A stretch of DNA of 64,000 bases, from positions 124,001-188,000 of the forward strand of contig NZ_MRTQ01000002.1 in NCBI RefSeq assembly GCF_001956215.1, given 5' to 3'. Of this stretch, positions 26,924-36,498 are shown piece after piece. This DNA comes from Paenibacillus sp. FSL R5-0490. GTDB lineage: Bacteria; Bacillota; Bacilli; Bacillales; Cytobacillaceae. Within the stretch, counting starts at the first letter, position 1. Each line of letters starts with the position of its first letter. The notes below the pieces were generated by a model. It had not been told where the DNA came from. It was given only the letters and a program-made list of their open reading frames with translations, and ran no database searches. A program made the position numbers and the translations under genes.

Positions 26924-27448
26924 GTGAATGCTGACTATAAATTTCAAAATCTTCAGGAGAGGAATATGACTTTTGAGCAAGTATTCAACCGGATCTTACT
27001 TTTTATAAAGCGAAATCCTGATGGGAACTTCAGGCTGATGATTGGAACAGATTCACAGGTGCATTGCAATCGCACTGTGTTTATAACCGGGATTGTGATT
27101 CAAAATAAGCGAAAAGGCGCCTGGGCATGTATCCGAAAAACGGTAATACCAAGGAAAATGCTGCATCTTCATGAGCGAATCTCCTATGAAACCTCGCTGA
27201 CTGAAGAAGTGGTCTCTTTGTTTACAGAGGATTACAAAGACAAAATGTTTGAAATCGTTCTGCCATTCCTTTATAAAGGCGGATCATTCTCAATGGAAGG
27301 GCATATGGACATCGGATCAGGCAAAAGAAATAAAACCAGAGAATTTGTGAAAGAAATGGTGTCCAGGATCGAATCCATCGGCCTTGAGCCAAAAATAAAG
27401 CCGGAAGCATTCGTGGCCTCCAGCTACGCTAATCGATATACGAAATAA
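26924..27448 (+). CDS. DUF458 ribonuclease H-like protein (YkuK-like)
   Basis: A 174-residue protein of the DUF458/YkuK family, which has an RNase H-like fold. Visible are MIGTDSQVHCN (an acidic strand at about residue 42) and HMDIGSGKRNKT (about 128). Its role is unproven. The start is GTG at 26924. It is a single gene, closed by a bidirectional terminator. Confidence 0.85.
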   Translation: MNADYKFQNLQERNMTFEQVFNRILLFIKRNPDGNFRLMIGTDSQVHCNRTVFITGIVIQNKRKGAWACIRKTVIPRKMLHLHERISYETSLTEEVVSLFTEDYKDKMFEIVLPFLYKGGSFSMEGHMDIGSGKRNKTREFVKEMVSRIESIGLEPKIKPEAFVASSYANRYTK

Positions 27449-27476
27449 AAGAACTCAGGGTATATGAGTTCTTTTC
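27446..27476. terminator. Bidirectional terminator
   Basis: AAAAGAACTCA/TGAGTTCTTTT stem with a 7-nt loop between convergent genes. Confidence 0.9.
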
Positions 27477-27487
27477 ATTGAGGCAAA

Positions 27488-27949
27488 TTATACACCTGCA
27501 TGCTCCCTGTATTCCTGTTCGGCCTTTAATGCCACAGCCTCTGTCAGTTCTGCAGTAATTTCAGGAAGAGCTGTATTAAGCAAGGAATTGGCTACTTTAG
27601 CCATCATTCCCTCTGCTGAAATATCAAGTGATCCTGTCATGATATTTTTCTTATTCTTTCCTTTCTCCGCAAGAAAGTATCCATGTCCTGTAAACTTCTC
27701 ATTAAGTCCTGTTAAATGAAACGTAACCTTTGTTGGCTCCTGCCAGCTCGTTATTTCCACTTTTAATTCGATTTTTTTCTTAATAATCCCCATATCGCTT
27801 TTGAAGCTCCAGGTTGATTCTTTGTCACTCATTACCTCATGTGCAATATATCCGGGCACTAATGGTGCCCAGTTCCCAATATCACTGACAAAGCTCCATA
27901 TTGCCCCTATTGGAATGTTTACTTCAGCCTGATGTGTGCAGCTTGCCAT
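27488..27949 (-). CDS. SRPBCC (CoxG-like) lipid- or ligand-binding protein
   Basis: A 153-residue START/SRPBCC fold protein. It begins HQAEVNIPIGAIWSFVSDIGNWAPLVPGY, typical of the CoxG branch, and ends with a long C-terminal helix (LPEITAELTEAVALKAEQEY). No CO dehydrogenase genes are nearby, so the CoxG name should not be taken as function. It stands alone. Confidence 0.85.
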   Translation of the reverse strand: MASCTHQAEVNIPIGAIWSFVSDIGNWAPLVPGYIAHEVMSDKESTWSFKSDMGIIKKKIELKVEITSWQEPTKVTFHLTGLNEKFTGHGYFLAEKGKNKKNIMTGSLDISAEGMMAKVANSLLNTALPEITAELTEAVALKAEQEYREHAGV

Positions 27950-28074
27950 TTATACCGCCCCTTTAAGACTTACATAGTTGTTTTCCATGAATATGTATTC
28001 GGAAAGGACGGGTAAAATTCATAAATTTATTGTCTTTTTCATTCCTATAATGAAAACGTAAAATTGCTGCCAGT

Positions 28075-28103
28075 GAAAAAGCCTGCTGTTATTCCAGCAG
28101 GCT
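28075..28103 (-). terminator. Terminator after the SUV3-like helicase gene
   Basis: GCCTGCTG/CAGCAGGC stem with a 6-nt loop and TTTTTC on the minus strand. Confidence 0.88.
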
Positions 28104-28110
28104 TAAAATT

Positions 28111-30687
28111 TTACCTTCTATAGTAATGATACCTTCTTCTTGAACGAGAAGAATGACATTCATCACAGATTTGGTATTCGTGTTCCCAAGGCAGTTTCTT
28201 GCCGCATTTTCTGCACTTTCTTGAGAGCTCCTTAATGTCCGTTTTCAGTCTTTCATGAACATGGTCACTGATTTCTTCCCTTAATCTTTCCCAGTATAAC
28301 GCTTCGGTTCTCTGCTCAAGACGATACAGGAACAGCAAATGGAGGCCGATTGCTTTATAGGTCAGCTCCAGCTCTTCCAGATTCCTGTTCTTGATACGGG
28401 GCTCAGGAAGCTCCTCGCCATAAATGATGGCATACATGGTTTCTTCCCATTGACGGACAAGATCAGATTCTTTTTTTGAAAAGGGCAGATGGAGAAAACC
28501 ATATAGATCCATCAGGCCGAGCTTTGCTTCAATTTCTGTGCCGCGGATCCTTTCATATAGGTCTCTCTCCTCTGTTAATGCCGCTTTTTTGGTTCCTCTT
28601 GGGCTCTCAAACTTATCCCAAAGCTCAAAGAATGATCCGAGATCGCGGTAATATCTTTGAAACCTTTCAAATACTGTATTGGTCGGGGCGATGGCAAAGC
28701 TGTGTACCGGTGCATCTTCCATTTCAAGCAGAGCCTTCATTCTTTTGATATCTTTTGTAAAAGCAACCTTCCCAATATTGTAAAGTCCTTTTCGGCCTGC
28801 TCTTCCGGCAATTTGCTTCACTTCCTGGGAAGTAAGGGTCCTTCTTTTCGTTCCGTCAAATTTATCATTTTCCAGGAACACAATTCTCCGGATAGGCAGG
28901 TTAAGTCCCATCCCAATGGCATCAGTGGAAACGATAACGGAAGTTTCACCATTTATAAAACGCTGGACTTGTTTTTTTCTGGTTTCCGGAGGCATCGCTC
29001 CATAAATCATGCTTACTGAGTGCCCTTCCTGCTGAAGTCTTGAGGCCGTTTCAAGCACTCTCTTTCTTGAAAAACAGATTAGTGCATCGCCTTTTCGGAC
29101 ATGAGTGAATTTAAATTCCTTTGCTTCCACTTCAAGAGGAATATCCCGGCTGTATTCATACAGTTCAATATCTGCGTCGCCAAGCAGCTGCAGCATCATG
29201 CTTTTAGCACTGCGGCTTCCAATAATATGGACTTCATTGGCATTTGCCTTGGTAATGGCTTTATACCAGGAAAAGCCTCTGTCTTTATCCGTAATCATCT
29301 GAGATTCATCGATCACAATGACGTCATAAAAATCCTTTTCATAGAACATCTCCACCGTGCTGGATAGATGCTCGGAACCGGAAACTGTCTTCTCTTCTTC
29401 ACCGGTTTTCAAAGAGCATGGTACACCATCGCGGTTTAATTTATCATATACTTCGAGTGCCAAAAGCCTCAAAGGCGCCAGATACAGACCGCTGTTTGCT
29501 GATTTCATGACTTCAAGCGCATGATGGGTTTTCCCGGTATTGGTTTCTCCAATATGAAGTACATATTTTTTGGCCCGTTCCACTGAAGGACTGTATTCCT
29601 GCCCGAAAATATTTTCGAGCATACGTTCTTCTTCCTCTTTCTTCCTCTGCTGCTCAGCCAGTTCTTCTGCTATTTTTCTTTCCCTGTCTTCAATGTCCTT
29701 CTCCAGTTGTTCTTGATGGGCTTCAGGGTCAAAGGGGATATCCGCAAGCTTGACCAAATCTTCAACAAATTCCTCCTGAATGGTTTCGAAAAAGCTGTCA
29801 TTAAGATTTTGAAGAGTATGGGCAATCAGCTTCTTTACAGACTTTCCGGTCAGCGGTTTATCATATGCATCTTCATATTCCTCGAATAGATGCTGCGGAA
29901 GGCTCTGCAGGATGAGTGTTTGCAGAGTATCAGAAAGAAATCCTGATATATGGTTTTTATAAACATAGTAATACGTTTCATATTCGAAATAGCCCTTGCC
30001 CAAATAAATTGCTTTATGGATATTTCCTGTCAGCTCTTCAAAGAAATCCCCCATTACAGCATAATCACCGGCATGGAATTCCCCTATTTCCTCGAGCCTT
30101 TCTTCAAGAGCGAAAGTATCCACTTTTTGATACCTTGTCTTATTTTTCAAATCGGAAACCAGCTGCTTTGAAGCCATATGTCTGACATGAAGATAAAGAA
30201 GGCTATAATCTCTTTCAATAATTTCATCCATTTTCTTTTCAATATCATCGCGAATGGTATACTTCTTTCGCTGGAGCTGCTCCTCTTCTGCTTTCTGCAG
30301 ATAATATGCCCTTGCCTTCTCAAAACGCTCAGCCCAAGCTTCATTATTGCTTTCAAATAGGTCATTAAGCCAGTCCAAACTGTTAAAGGGCTGATAATCC
30401 CTCATTTCAGTCCGAAACAGGTGGTTGATTATTTTCCTGTCAACATTTTCGGTGTCGTATCCTTTCTCACATAAATACTTCTTTTTTTCCTGCTTGGATA
30501 TTTTAGCGGTGATTTTATTAAGCCACACATTTACCCAGATTTGATCGATATAATGAAATCTTTCAGAAAGATATTCCTTATAGGAGGGCATAGATTCCTG
30601 GCCGCCCAGATAACGGTCGGCATCCTCCAGAATTTTTATTTTTGTATGCTCTTCAGCATTATTGTATATCTGTTCAAGCTGATTCAT
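28111..30687 (-). CDS. SUV3-like superfamily 2 RNA helicase
   Basis: An 858-residue helicase. The first 380 residues are helical and highly charged. The helicase core starts with ETNTGKTHHALEVM (Walker A), YLAPLRLLALEVY and GVPCSLKTGEE, the distinctive SUV3 sequence; then VIDESQM, GAMPPETRKKQV, STDAIGMGLNLP and QIAGRAGRKG. The C-terminus has a zinc finger CRKCGKKLPW ... CDEC and an Arg/Tyr tail. Mitochondrial SUV3 unwinds RNA for the degradosome; the bacterial homologue's role is unknown. ATG at 30687 has GGGGAAC upstream. Confidence 0.88.
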   Translation of the reverse strand: MNQLEQIYNNAEEHTKIKILEDADRYLGGQESMPSYKEYLSERFHYIDQIWVNVWLNKITAKISKQEKKKYLCEKGYDTENVDRKIINHLFRTEMRDYQPFNSLDWLNDLFESNNEAWAERFEKARAYYLQKAEEEQLQRKKYTIRDDIEKKMDEIIERDYSLLYLHVRHMASKQLVSDLKNKTRYQKVDTFALEERLEEIGEFHAGDYAVMGDFFEELTGNIHKAIYLGKGYFEYETYYYVYKNHISGFLSDTLQTLILQSLPQHLFEEYEDAYDKPLTGKSVKKLIAHTLQNLNDSFFETIQEEFVEDLVKLADIPFDPEAHQEQLEKDIEDRERKIAEELAEQQRKKEEEERMLENIFGQEYSPSVERAKKYVLHIGETNTGKTHHALEVMKSANSGLYLAPLRLLALEVYDKLNRDGVPCSLKTGEEEKTVSGSEHLSSTVEMFYEKDFYDVIVIDESQMITDKDRGFSWYKAITKANANEVHIIGSRSAKSMMLQLLGDADIELYEYSRDIPLEVEAKEFKFTHVRKGDALICFSRKRVLETASRLQQEGHSVSMIYGAMPPETRKKQVQRFINGETSVIVSTDAIGMGLNLPIRRIVFLENDKFDGTKRRTLTSQEVKQIAGRAGRKGLYNIGKVAFTKDIKRMKALLEMEDAPVHSFAIAPTNTVFERFQRYYRDLGSFFELWDKFESPRGTKKAALTEERDLYERIRGTEIEAKLGLMDLYGFLHLPFSKKESDLVRQWEETMYAIIYGEELPEPRIKNRNLEELELTYKAIGLHLLFLYRLEQRTEALYWERLREEISDHVHERLKTDIKELSRKCRKCGKKLPWEHEYQICDECHSSRSRRRYHYYRR

Positions 30688-30801
30688 GATCCGTTCCCCT
30701 TTAAACATCGCCAATAGGCGATGTAATCATTATGACTTAGGTTATGTATGATGTAGAAAATTTAAGTAGTCTTCATTTTACCATCTTTTCAAAAAATATC
30801 A

Positions 30802-30863
30802 TTGACATAAAACTTGAACCGGAATATAATTTATTTAGAATTAAAACATCTTGAATTAAAGAT
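30802..30863 (+). promoter_or_regulatory. Consensus SigA promoter and MhqR-like operator before yceI
   Basis: TTGACA (30802-30807), 17 bp, TATAAT (30825-30830) is a perfect consensus promoter. About 18 bp later is ATCTTGAATTAAAGAT (30848-30863), an inverted repeat close to the MhqR/MarR box tATCTcgaAtTCgAGATa. A repressor bound there would block elongation or initiation. Confidence 0.8.
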
Positions 30864-30893
30864 AAATAAATTCGGATATTGGAGGAGAAAAAA

Positions 30894-31427
30894 ATGGCAA
30901 AAACTAAATGGGCAGTTGATCCAGCACACAGCAGTGTGGACTTTTCAATCAAACATATGATGATCGCGAACGTGAAAGGCAGCTTTAATAGCTTTGATGC
31001 AGAAATTACAGCAGATCCCGCAGATTTAACAACAGCTGATATTACATTCAATGTTGCGCTTTCAAGTGTGGATACACGAAATGAAGATCGTGATAATCAC
31101 TTGCGTTCTGCAGACTTCTTTGATGTTGAGAACCATCCGCAAATGACATTTACTTCAACAGGCATTGTAAGCAAGGGTGACGATGAATATGATGTTACAG
31201 GCGATCTTACGATTCATGGTGTAACAAAAACAGAAACCTTTGCTGTCACATATGAAGGATCAGGCAAAGATCCATGGGGCAATGAAAAAGTCGGCTTTAC
31301 AGCTGCTGGTGCTATCAAACGCAGCGATTATGGCTTAACCTGGAATTCAGCACTTGAAACAGGGGGAGTCCTTGTTGGAGATAAAGTAAAAATCGATCTT
31401 CAAATACAGGCAGCAAAAGCAGAGTAA
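30894..31427 (+). CDS. yceI: YceI family lipocalin-like protein
   Basis: A 177-residue beta-barrel protein that binds isoprenoid-type lipids in other bacteria. It has the family start KWAVDPAHSSVDFSIKHMM, the RDNHLRSADFFDVENHP segment and the GDLTIHGVTK turn. No signal peptide, so cytosolic. GGAGGAG is 5 nt before the ATG at 30894; the in-frame TTG at 30879 is the ribosome binding site itself. A consensus promoter and an MhqR-like operator suggest induction by quinone or electrophile stress. Confidence 0.93.
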   Translation: MAKTKWAVDPAHSSVDFSIKHMMIANVKGSFNSFDAEITADPADLTTADITFNVALSSVDTRNEDRDNHLRSADFFDVENHPQMTFTSTGIVSKGDDEYDVTGDLTIHGVTKTETFAVTYEGSGKDPWGNEKVGFTAAGAIKRSDYGLTWNSALETGGVLVGDKVKIDLQIQAAKAE

Positions 31428-31432
31428 AACAG

Positions 31433-31475
31433 AAAAAGGCAGGTATACCGTCGAAGCGGTATTCTGCCTTTTTTC
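31433..31475. terminator. Bidirectional terminator
   Basis: AAGGCAG..TACCG/CGGTA..CTGCCTT stem with T run, between convergent yceI and dacC-like genes. Confidence 0.88.
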
Positions 31476-31482
31476 TTTTCTG

Positions 31483-32967
31483 TTATTGGTCGGCTAGCAG
31501 CGTGGCAATTTTATCTTCAATAACTTTACCTTCACCGCCATCGGTCAAGTTGTTCAAAATAATGGAAAAGATCAATTCATCCCCACTGGATGTCTTAACA
31601 TAACCTGATAACGAACTGACAGTCGAGATTGAACCTGTTTTTGCTTTGACATTCCCGGCTGCATTGGAGTTTTTCATGCGGTTTCTTAGAGTACCTCCTA
31701 CCATCCGGTCTGTGTCGCCGGCAATCGGCAATGAGTTCAAATAAGAAGAGAACCATTCTTCGTCCTGGACTTCAAAAAGAAGTTGAGAGATTTCATTGGC
31801 CGGAATTAAGTTTACATGTGAAATTCCGGAACCGTCCCGGAGCACGAGAGTTTTTTCATCCATTCCAAAAGCTTTTACCTGTTCTTCTAATACTTCAAGC
31901 CCTTTTTCCCAGCTGCCTTCCCCTTTGACAACCTTGCCCATTTCCTTGATTAACGTTTCTGCATGGCCATTATTGCTTAATTTCATAAATGGAATAAGCA
32001 GCTCTTTAATAGGCATGGATTTATGCTCAGCAAACAGTTTTGCTCCTTCAGGGGCAGTGCCTGCTATTGTCTTCCCTTTCAATTTAATCCCTTGTTCAGC
32101 GAGAGAACGCTTTAATAAATCCAAGGCATAGCCAGTCGGCTCCCATACGGCAATCCACTCCCTTGAACGGCTTCCTTCAACAGGAATTTCTCCTTCTATT
32201 GAAACGGTGTTCGTCCCGTGATCCCTTTCAATATGGATATCCTTCTTTTCCCCTTTAGCGACGGTTTTCGCATTATTAACGATTTTTATGTAGTCTGTTT
32301 CCGGCACCATTTTTACAATTGGTTCCTGCCCGGCTTTTTCTGCAGGATATACTTCTACAATGACTGTACCCGCGTCATAATCCTCATTCGGGGAGGCAGT
32401 AAGTGCTGAGACTTGTCCGCCGTAATACCAGGATTCGTCGCTCCATGACAGATCCGTTGAATAGCGCTCATCATCATACCAGGTGTCATCACCGATCAGG
32501 CTGCCATGAATAACCTGTACACCTGCTTCTTTCACTTTAGCGGCAAATGCATCAAAATCTTCCTTTAAAAGAGTGGGGTCTCCTTTCCCTTTTAAGATCA
32601 AGTCACCCTGCAGTGTCTTTCCCTTTATTGAACCTGTGTGAAGAAGTTCTGTTGTGAACTGATAATTTTCACCCAGCGTTTCAAGAGCTGCAGCTGCTGT
32701 AAGGAGCTTCATATTAGACGCCGGCCTTAAACGCACATCCCCGATATGGTCATATACAAGCTCACCGGTTTCTGCATTGCGGATACTGACTCCTGCAAGG
32801 CCTCCCTTTAGGATTGGATCATTATTAAGCATTTGGTTCAGCTGCTGGACGAGCTCACTGCCTTCTTCTGTTGCCTTGACATGAGGAGTTTCGGGCTGGG
32901 CTAAAGGAACAAGTGCCAGCATAAATACCAGCAATAAACTGATATGCATTTTTACACTCTTTTTCAT
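31483..32967 (-). CDS. dacC: D-alanyl-D-alanine carboxypeptidase/endopeptidase (PBP4 type, S13)
   Basis: A 494-residue secreted low-molecular-weight penicillin-binding protein with an N-terminal signal peptide (cleavage near residue 30). The active-site motifs are SNMK (about residue 85), SNNGHAE (SxN, about 330) and KAKTGS (KTG, about 445). The large insert between the first two motifs is typical of PBP4/DacC. It trims peptidoglycan stem peptides. It has its own transcript. Confidence 0.92.
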   Translation of the reverse strand: MKKSVKMHISLLLVFMLALVPLAQPETPHVKATEEGSELVQQLNQMLNNDPILKGGLAGVSIRNAETGELVYDHIGDVRLRPASNMKLLTAAAALETLGENYQFTTELLHTGSIKGKTLQGDLILKGKGDPTLLKEDFDAFAAKVKEAGVQVIHGSLIGDDTWYDDERYSTDLSWSDESWYYGGQVSALTASPNEDYDAGTVIVEVYPAEKAGQEPIVKMVPETDYIKIVNNAKTVAKGEKKDIHIERDHGTNTVSIEGEIPVEGSRSREWIAVWEPTGYALDLLKRSLAEQGIKLKGKTIAGTAPEGAKLFAEHKSMPIKELLIPFMKLSNNGHAETLIKEMGKVVKGEGSWEKGLEVLEEQVKAFGMDEKTLVLRDGSGISHVNLIPANEISQLLFEVQDEEWFSSYLNSLPIAGDTDRMVGGTLRNRMKNSNAAGNVKAKTGSISTVSSLSGYVKTSSGDELIFSIILNNLTDGGEGKVIEDKIATLLADQ

Positions 32968-33227
32968 ATGTATTAATCCACCTTCCTATTTGTTTCATTA
33001 CCATTTCTTCTAAGAAAGGTGAGTTCCCTTTATTTCCATAATGAGGAAATAGAATCATTTTTTCGCTTGCTTAACTATTTTATTCTCCACAGTACAAGTT
33101 ATGTGGGATCGCTGTTTTTTTGTATTTTTTCTAAACAAAATATTATGCCAGTAAGAATATTTATTCTTAAAACTCTTAGAAAAAATGGTATGATAAAAAC
33201 AGGTGAATTATATAAGGGGTGGAAAAA

Positions 33228-33485
33228 ATGAGTGTACATAAAGCAATATCTGAACACGTGGGTAAGCAAAATAAGATAATCACGAGGTTTGCTGCCTTGG
33301 ATCAGCAGCGTGAGTATTATATTGAACAAGCATTGGATTTCTGCAGGAGAGGACTTCCTTTTTCTGCGGATAAGATAAATGAAGTAACTGCTGAGATAAA
33401 TGAACTATCCAAACAGGGCATAATACCTGCAAGGAAGTATGTTACAGCTGAGATGATTGAGGAATATGCATCAAAGACAAAATAG
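33228..33485 (+). CDS. DUF2533 family protein (YpbS-like)
   Basis: An 85-residue helical protein of the Bacillus DUF2533/YpbS family, unknown function. MSVHKAISEHVGKQNK... starts at the ATG 33228 with GGGGTGG upstream; an in-frame GTG nine bases earlier is part of that site. Confidence 0.85.
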   Translation: MSVHKAISEHVGKQNKIITRFAALDQQREYYIEQALDFCRRGLPFSADKINEVTAEINELSKQGIIPARKYVTAEMIEEYASKTK

Positions 33486-33500
33486 GTACATATGATTATG

Positions 33501-33537
33501 AAGAAGCGTGACTTCCGATTGGATGCACGCTTCTTTA
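33501..33537. terminator. Bidirectional terminator
   Basis: AGAAGCGTG/CACGCTTCT stem between convergent genes, T-rich on the plus side. Confidence 0.8.
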
Positions 33538-33852
33538 TATTGGCTGTGATGATTCATGGGCAAATTCCTGCAAATCTATTCTTTTATTTATATTAAATTG
33601 TACCCCTTCATTTTCTAATAGTTCTCTTTGAAAGTCATGCGAATCTCCGTCTTTAAACCCAATTTCCCCTTTCCCATTTACAACCCGATGCCAGGGAAGC
33701 TGATGCTTTTCACTTTGGGTATGAAGGATCCGGACCACCTGTCTTGCTCCCCGGGGGCTCCCGGCAAGCCTTGCAATTTGTCCGTATGTCATGACTTTTC
33801 CTCTTGGGATGTTTTTAATGATTTTTATCACTTTTTCTGTAAATGGCTGCAC
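33535..33852 (-). CDS. Alkyltransferase-like protein (ATL, MGMT family)
   Basis: A 105-residue DNA-repair protein homologous to O6-alkylguanine alkyltransferase. The active-site PCHR is replaced by PWHR (residues 53-56), so it cannot transfer alkyl groups. ATL proteins bind alkylated guanine and pass it to nucleotide excision repair. The HTH with RGARQVVRIL (Arg finger) is intact. It starts with GTG after GGAGGAG. Confidence 0.93.
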   Translation of the reverse strand: MQPFTEKVIKIIKNIPRGKVMTYGQIARLAGSPRGARQVVRILHTQSEKHQLPWHRVVNGKGEIGFKDGDSHDFQRELLENEGVQFNINKRIDLQEFAHESSQPI

Positions 33853-33886
33853 GTGTAATAACTCCTCCTTCTTTTCTATTATAAAA

Positions 33887-33916
33887 CAAACCCGCCTGAG
33901 TTCAGACGGGTTTGTT
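33887..33916 (-). terminator. Terminator after the endonuclease gene
   Basis: AAACCCG..TGAA/TTCA..CGGGTTT stem with a T run on the minus strand. Confidence 0.88.
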
Positions 33917-33918
33917 CA

Positions 33919-34728
33919 TTATCGCAGCATTTTCTTTGCATGCTCAGGAAAATCTATAAATGGGTTTCGGTTCCCCTGGAGTGCCTGAATGGCAGCGTTT
34001 CTATGCTTTTCGTATATAGTCACCGGATTTTCTTCATGCCATCTCAGCAAAATCTGCATATCCATCTTCTCGTCAATTTTAAGTCCTTTTTTATATCTGA
34101 CAGCAAAATAGAATACAGCTCTTGCGGCAATCCCTTTTCCATATTCCGGCTCAAACTTCTCCAGTTCTGCCATCCCGCATCCATTCCTGACGCCTGCTGC
34201 CTCTATTTCCGGTACATAGGCTTCAAAATCATAGTAGGGAAAATTGCTTCTCATACTATTGCATGCCGGCTCACAGGCAAAAAGATGATGAAGATCCCCT
34301 TTCATTGGCTGTCTTCCTTCAAACCATGATTGCGGGACGATATGCTCGGTATTAAATATAACTCTTTCATTGCTGTGGAATCCGCCTTCGTGAATCGTCT
34401 GAAGGAGCTTGAGATCCTGGTCAATGGCTTTAAGCGGATCAATCCCTTTCCCCGAATATAAACTTTTAAGCTTGAGGTTTTCCTGAAGATCCACCCATGG
34501 ATATACATATCGGTGAGGTGAGTAATCCAATTCCCGGCTATGAGTACGAACCAGCAGATCATGAACCTGTTTCGGGAGATCCTCTTTCCCAAAATCAATG
34601 GTTCCATAGTAATCTTCTTGATTTATGATATCTTCCTCAGCGTTATAATAAGGTTCGTTCTGAACACTTTCAATATACTTTGACTGAGCCTCGGCCCATT
34701 CCGCTGCTATACTAGTCACTTTCATCAT
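33919..34728 (-). CDS. Endonuclease I family nuclease without signal peptide
   Basis: A 269-residue beta-beta-alpha-metal nuclease. The catalytic region is NTEHIVPQSWF (His129) and MKGDLHHLFACEPACNSMRS (Asp145, His147/148, Asn157), as in endonuclease I/Bsn. Known Bacillus members are secreted, but this one starts MMKVTSIAAEW with no signal sequence. The ATG overlaps the TGA of the upstream protease gene (ATGA), and has little Shine-Dalgarno of its own, so it is translated by coupling. Confidence 0.85.
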   Translation of the reverse strand: MMKVTSIAAEWAEAQSKYIESVQNEPYYNAEEDIINQEDYYGTIDFGKEDLPKQVHDLLVRTHSRELDYSPHRYVYPWVDLQENLKLKSLYSGKGIDPLKAIDQDLKLLQTIHEGGFHSNERVIFNTEHIVPQSWFEGRQPMKGDLHHLFACEPACNSMRSNFPYYDFEAYVPEIEAAGVRNGCGMAELEKFEPEYGKGIAARAVFYFAVRYKKGLKIDEKMDMQILLRWHEENPVTIYEKHRNAAIQALQGNRNPFIDFPEHAKKMLR

Positions 34729-35690
34729 ATGGCATTTAGAACCGTCGATTTGAACTCCTGGTCAAAGATTCCGGCTAAATGATCTGGAACGGTTAAATAA
34801 ACGAGTCCGTTTCCTTCAAGTTTGGGAGAATTGCCAAGTGGAACCGTTCTTCTGATTAATTGGGCATAAAGTTCAGGTTCTGAAAGCTTTCTTTCAAATT
34901 GCCTGTTTGCAAAGTCCTTGATCAGGGCCAGAGCTCCGGAAACATGTGGAGCAGCCATTGAAGTACCGCTGAGGGTTGCATACTTTCCGTTCAGAAAGGT
35001 GGATAATATCCCTTCCCCTGGCGCCACTAAATCTATTTCATTATGAGAGTTTGTAAACTCGGAAGAATCCCTTTCGAGGTTAATAGCACCTACACTAATC
35101 ACCTCATTATAGCAGCCTGGATAAGCAAACTCATCGGTTGAGTCGTCCCCATCCCCTTCATTTCCTGCTGCACATACTACAAGGATATTCTTATTTACAG
35201 CAGCTTTAATTGCATCATGCAGTTCAGGAACATCAGCTGGCCCGCCAAGCGACATGGAGATGATATCAGCATTTTGCTCGATGGCATAATGGATGCCCTT
35301 AATTATCCATTCGTATTGTCCGGATCCATTTTTATTTAAGACCTTTACAATAAGGAGATCAGCTTCAGGAGCTACCCCAATAACACCAGCATCATTTTCA
35401 TGTGCAGCAATAGTCCCTGCCACATGAGTTCCGTGGCCATTATAGTCCTTGAAACTATTTGGATCGCTGTTATCATCGTCTGTAAAGTTCCGCCCGCCCT
35501 TAACGCGGTCCTTCAGGTCAGGATGGCTAATGTCGCAGCCGGTATCCAAAACAGCAATTTTAATTCCTTTTCCTTTTGTTTCGCTCCAAACCTTTGGCGC
35601 CTGAATCAATTCTACGCCCTTTGGAACTTCCTTTACATTCTCTTCCTGCTGAATCACCTTATAAGGAATGACACGAACATATTGCTCCAT
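34725..35690 (-). CDS. isp: Intracellular subtilisin-type serine protease
   Basis: A 321-residue S8 protease with catalytic Asp49 (VLDTG), His86 (NGHGTHVAG) and Ser244 (GTSMAAPHV). The N-terminus carries VRVIPYKV, the LIPY-type inhibitory propeptide of the Bacillus ISP group, and no signal peptide, so it works in the cytosol, usually late in growth or sporulation. It is followed by an overlapping endonuclease gene. Confidence 0.94.
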   Translation of the reverse strand: MEQYVRVIPYKVIQQEENVKEVPKGVELIQAPKVWSETKGKGIKIAVLDTGCDISHPDLKDRVKGGRNFTDDDNSDPNSFKDYNGHGTHVAGTIAAHENDAGVIGVAPEADLLIVKVLNKNGSGQYEWIIKGIHYAIEQNADIISMSLGGPADVPELHDAIKAAVNKNILVVCAAGNEGDGDDSTDEFAYPGCYNEVISVGAINLERDSSEFTNSHNEIDLVAPGEGILSTFLNGKYATLSGTSMAAPHVSGALALIKDFANRQFERKLSEPELYAQLIRRTVPLGNSPKLEGNGLVYLTVPDHLAGIFDQEFKSTVLNAI

Positions 35691-35882
35691 TTCTTTCCCT
35701 CCTTAAGAGATTAAATTGAAGCTGGTTCTTGATGTTACCTACATTTTAACAATTCTGAATATTTAATAACAGTATCGTTGGTAGCGAAAATTAATAGAAT
35801 TAAGAGAGTGAAAAGGAAGAATTTGTGATATTTGAACTATGAGGTGGCCTTATTCTTATCTCAAAGCATTCATGCAACGGAT

Positions 35883-36395
35883 TTATCTCTGAGTTTTTAA
35901 AAGCTCCGGAATCTCCGCATAAATTTGTATGATTTCATCGATTTTCATCCTGACAAGACCGGAAGATGAAGGAGCAACGAAGTCGATAGTACCGGAAACT
36001 ACAGGCTCTTCCTGAACTCCCCATGGCAGCTTCTTTTTGCGGCTGTATTCCTGGTATACACCTTTTCCAACAAAGCAAATAACCTTTGGCTTGAGCTCAG
36101 CTATTTTTTTTATCAGCTCTGTTCTTCCCTCTTTATATTCTTCCTTCGTTATTTCATCGGCTGCTTTAGTGGGCCTGGCCACAATATTTGTCATTCCATA
36201 GCCCAGTTCCAGTAATTTATAGTCTTCCGCTGCGGTGTATTTACGGGGAGTTAAGCCAGATTCATGAAGAATTTTCCAAAATCGGTTGTTCGGGTTTGCA
36301 AAATGGTGGCCTGTCTCTCCTGACCGAATGCTTGGATTGAAGCCGACAAAAAGCAAATCAAGATTTTTTTTTAAGTGGTCTTTAATAGGCTCCAT
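35883..36395 (-). CDS. mug: G/U mismatch-specific uracil-DNA glycosylase
   Basis: A 170-residue base-excision repair enzyme of the MUG/TDG family. Motif 1 is FVGFNPSIRSGETGHHFANPNNRFW (residues 16-40, catalytic Asn in GFNPS). Motif 2 region is VVSGTIDFVAPSSSGLVR (about 130-147). It removes uracil or thymine opposite guanine. Single gene. Confidence 0.93.
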   Translation of the reverse strand: MEPIKDHLKKNLDLLFVGFNPSIRSGETGHHFANPNNRFWKILHESGLTPRKYTAAEDYKLLELGYGMTNIVARPTKAADEITKEEYKEGRTELIKKIAELKPKVICFVGKGVYQEYSRKKKLPWGVQEEPVVSGTIDFVAPSSSGLVRMKIDEIIQIYAEIPELLKTQR

Positions 36396-36463
36396 TTAAC
36401 CATCCTTTCGATATTGCAAGAAGCTATTGTTCATTTTACCTAAAACGTCAGGCAAACAAAACA

Positions 36464-36489
36464 AAAAGAGCCCTTTAAGGCTCTTTTTA
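36464..36489 (-). terminator. Terminator after ppiB
   Basis: AAAAAGAGCC/GGCTCTTTTT stem with a 6-nt loop. Confidence 0.92.
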
Positions 36490-36498
36490 CTGAACTGA

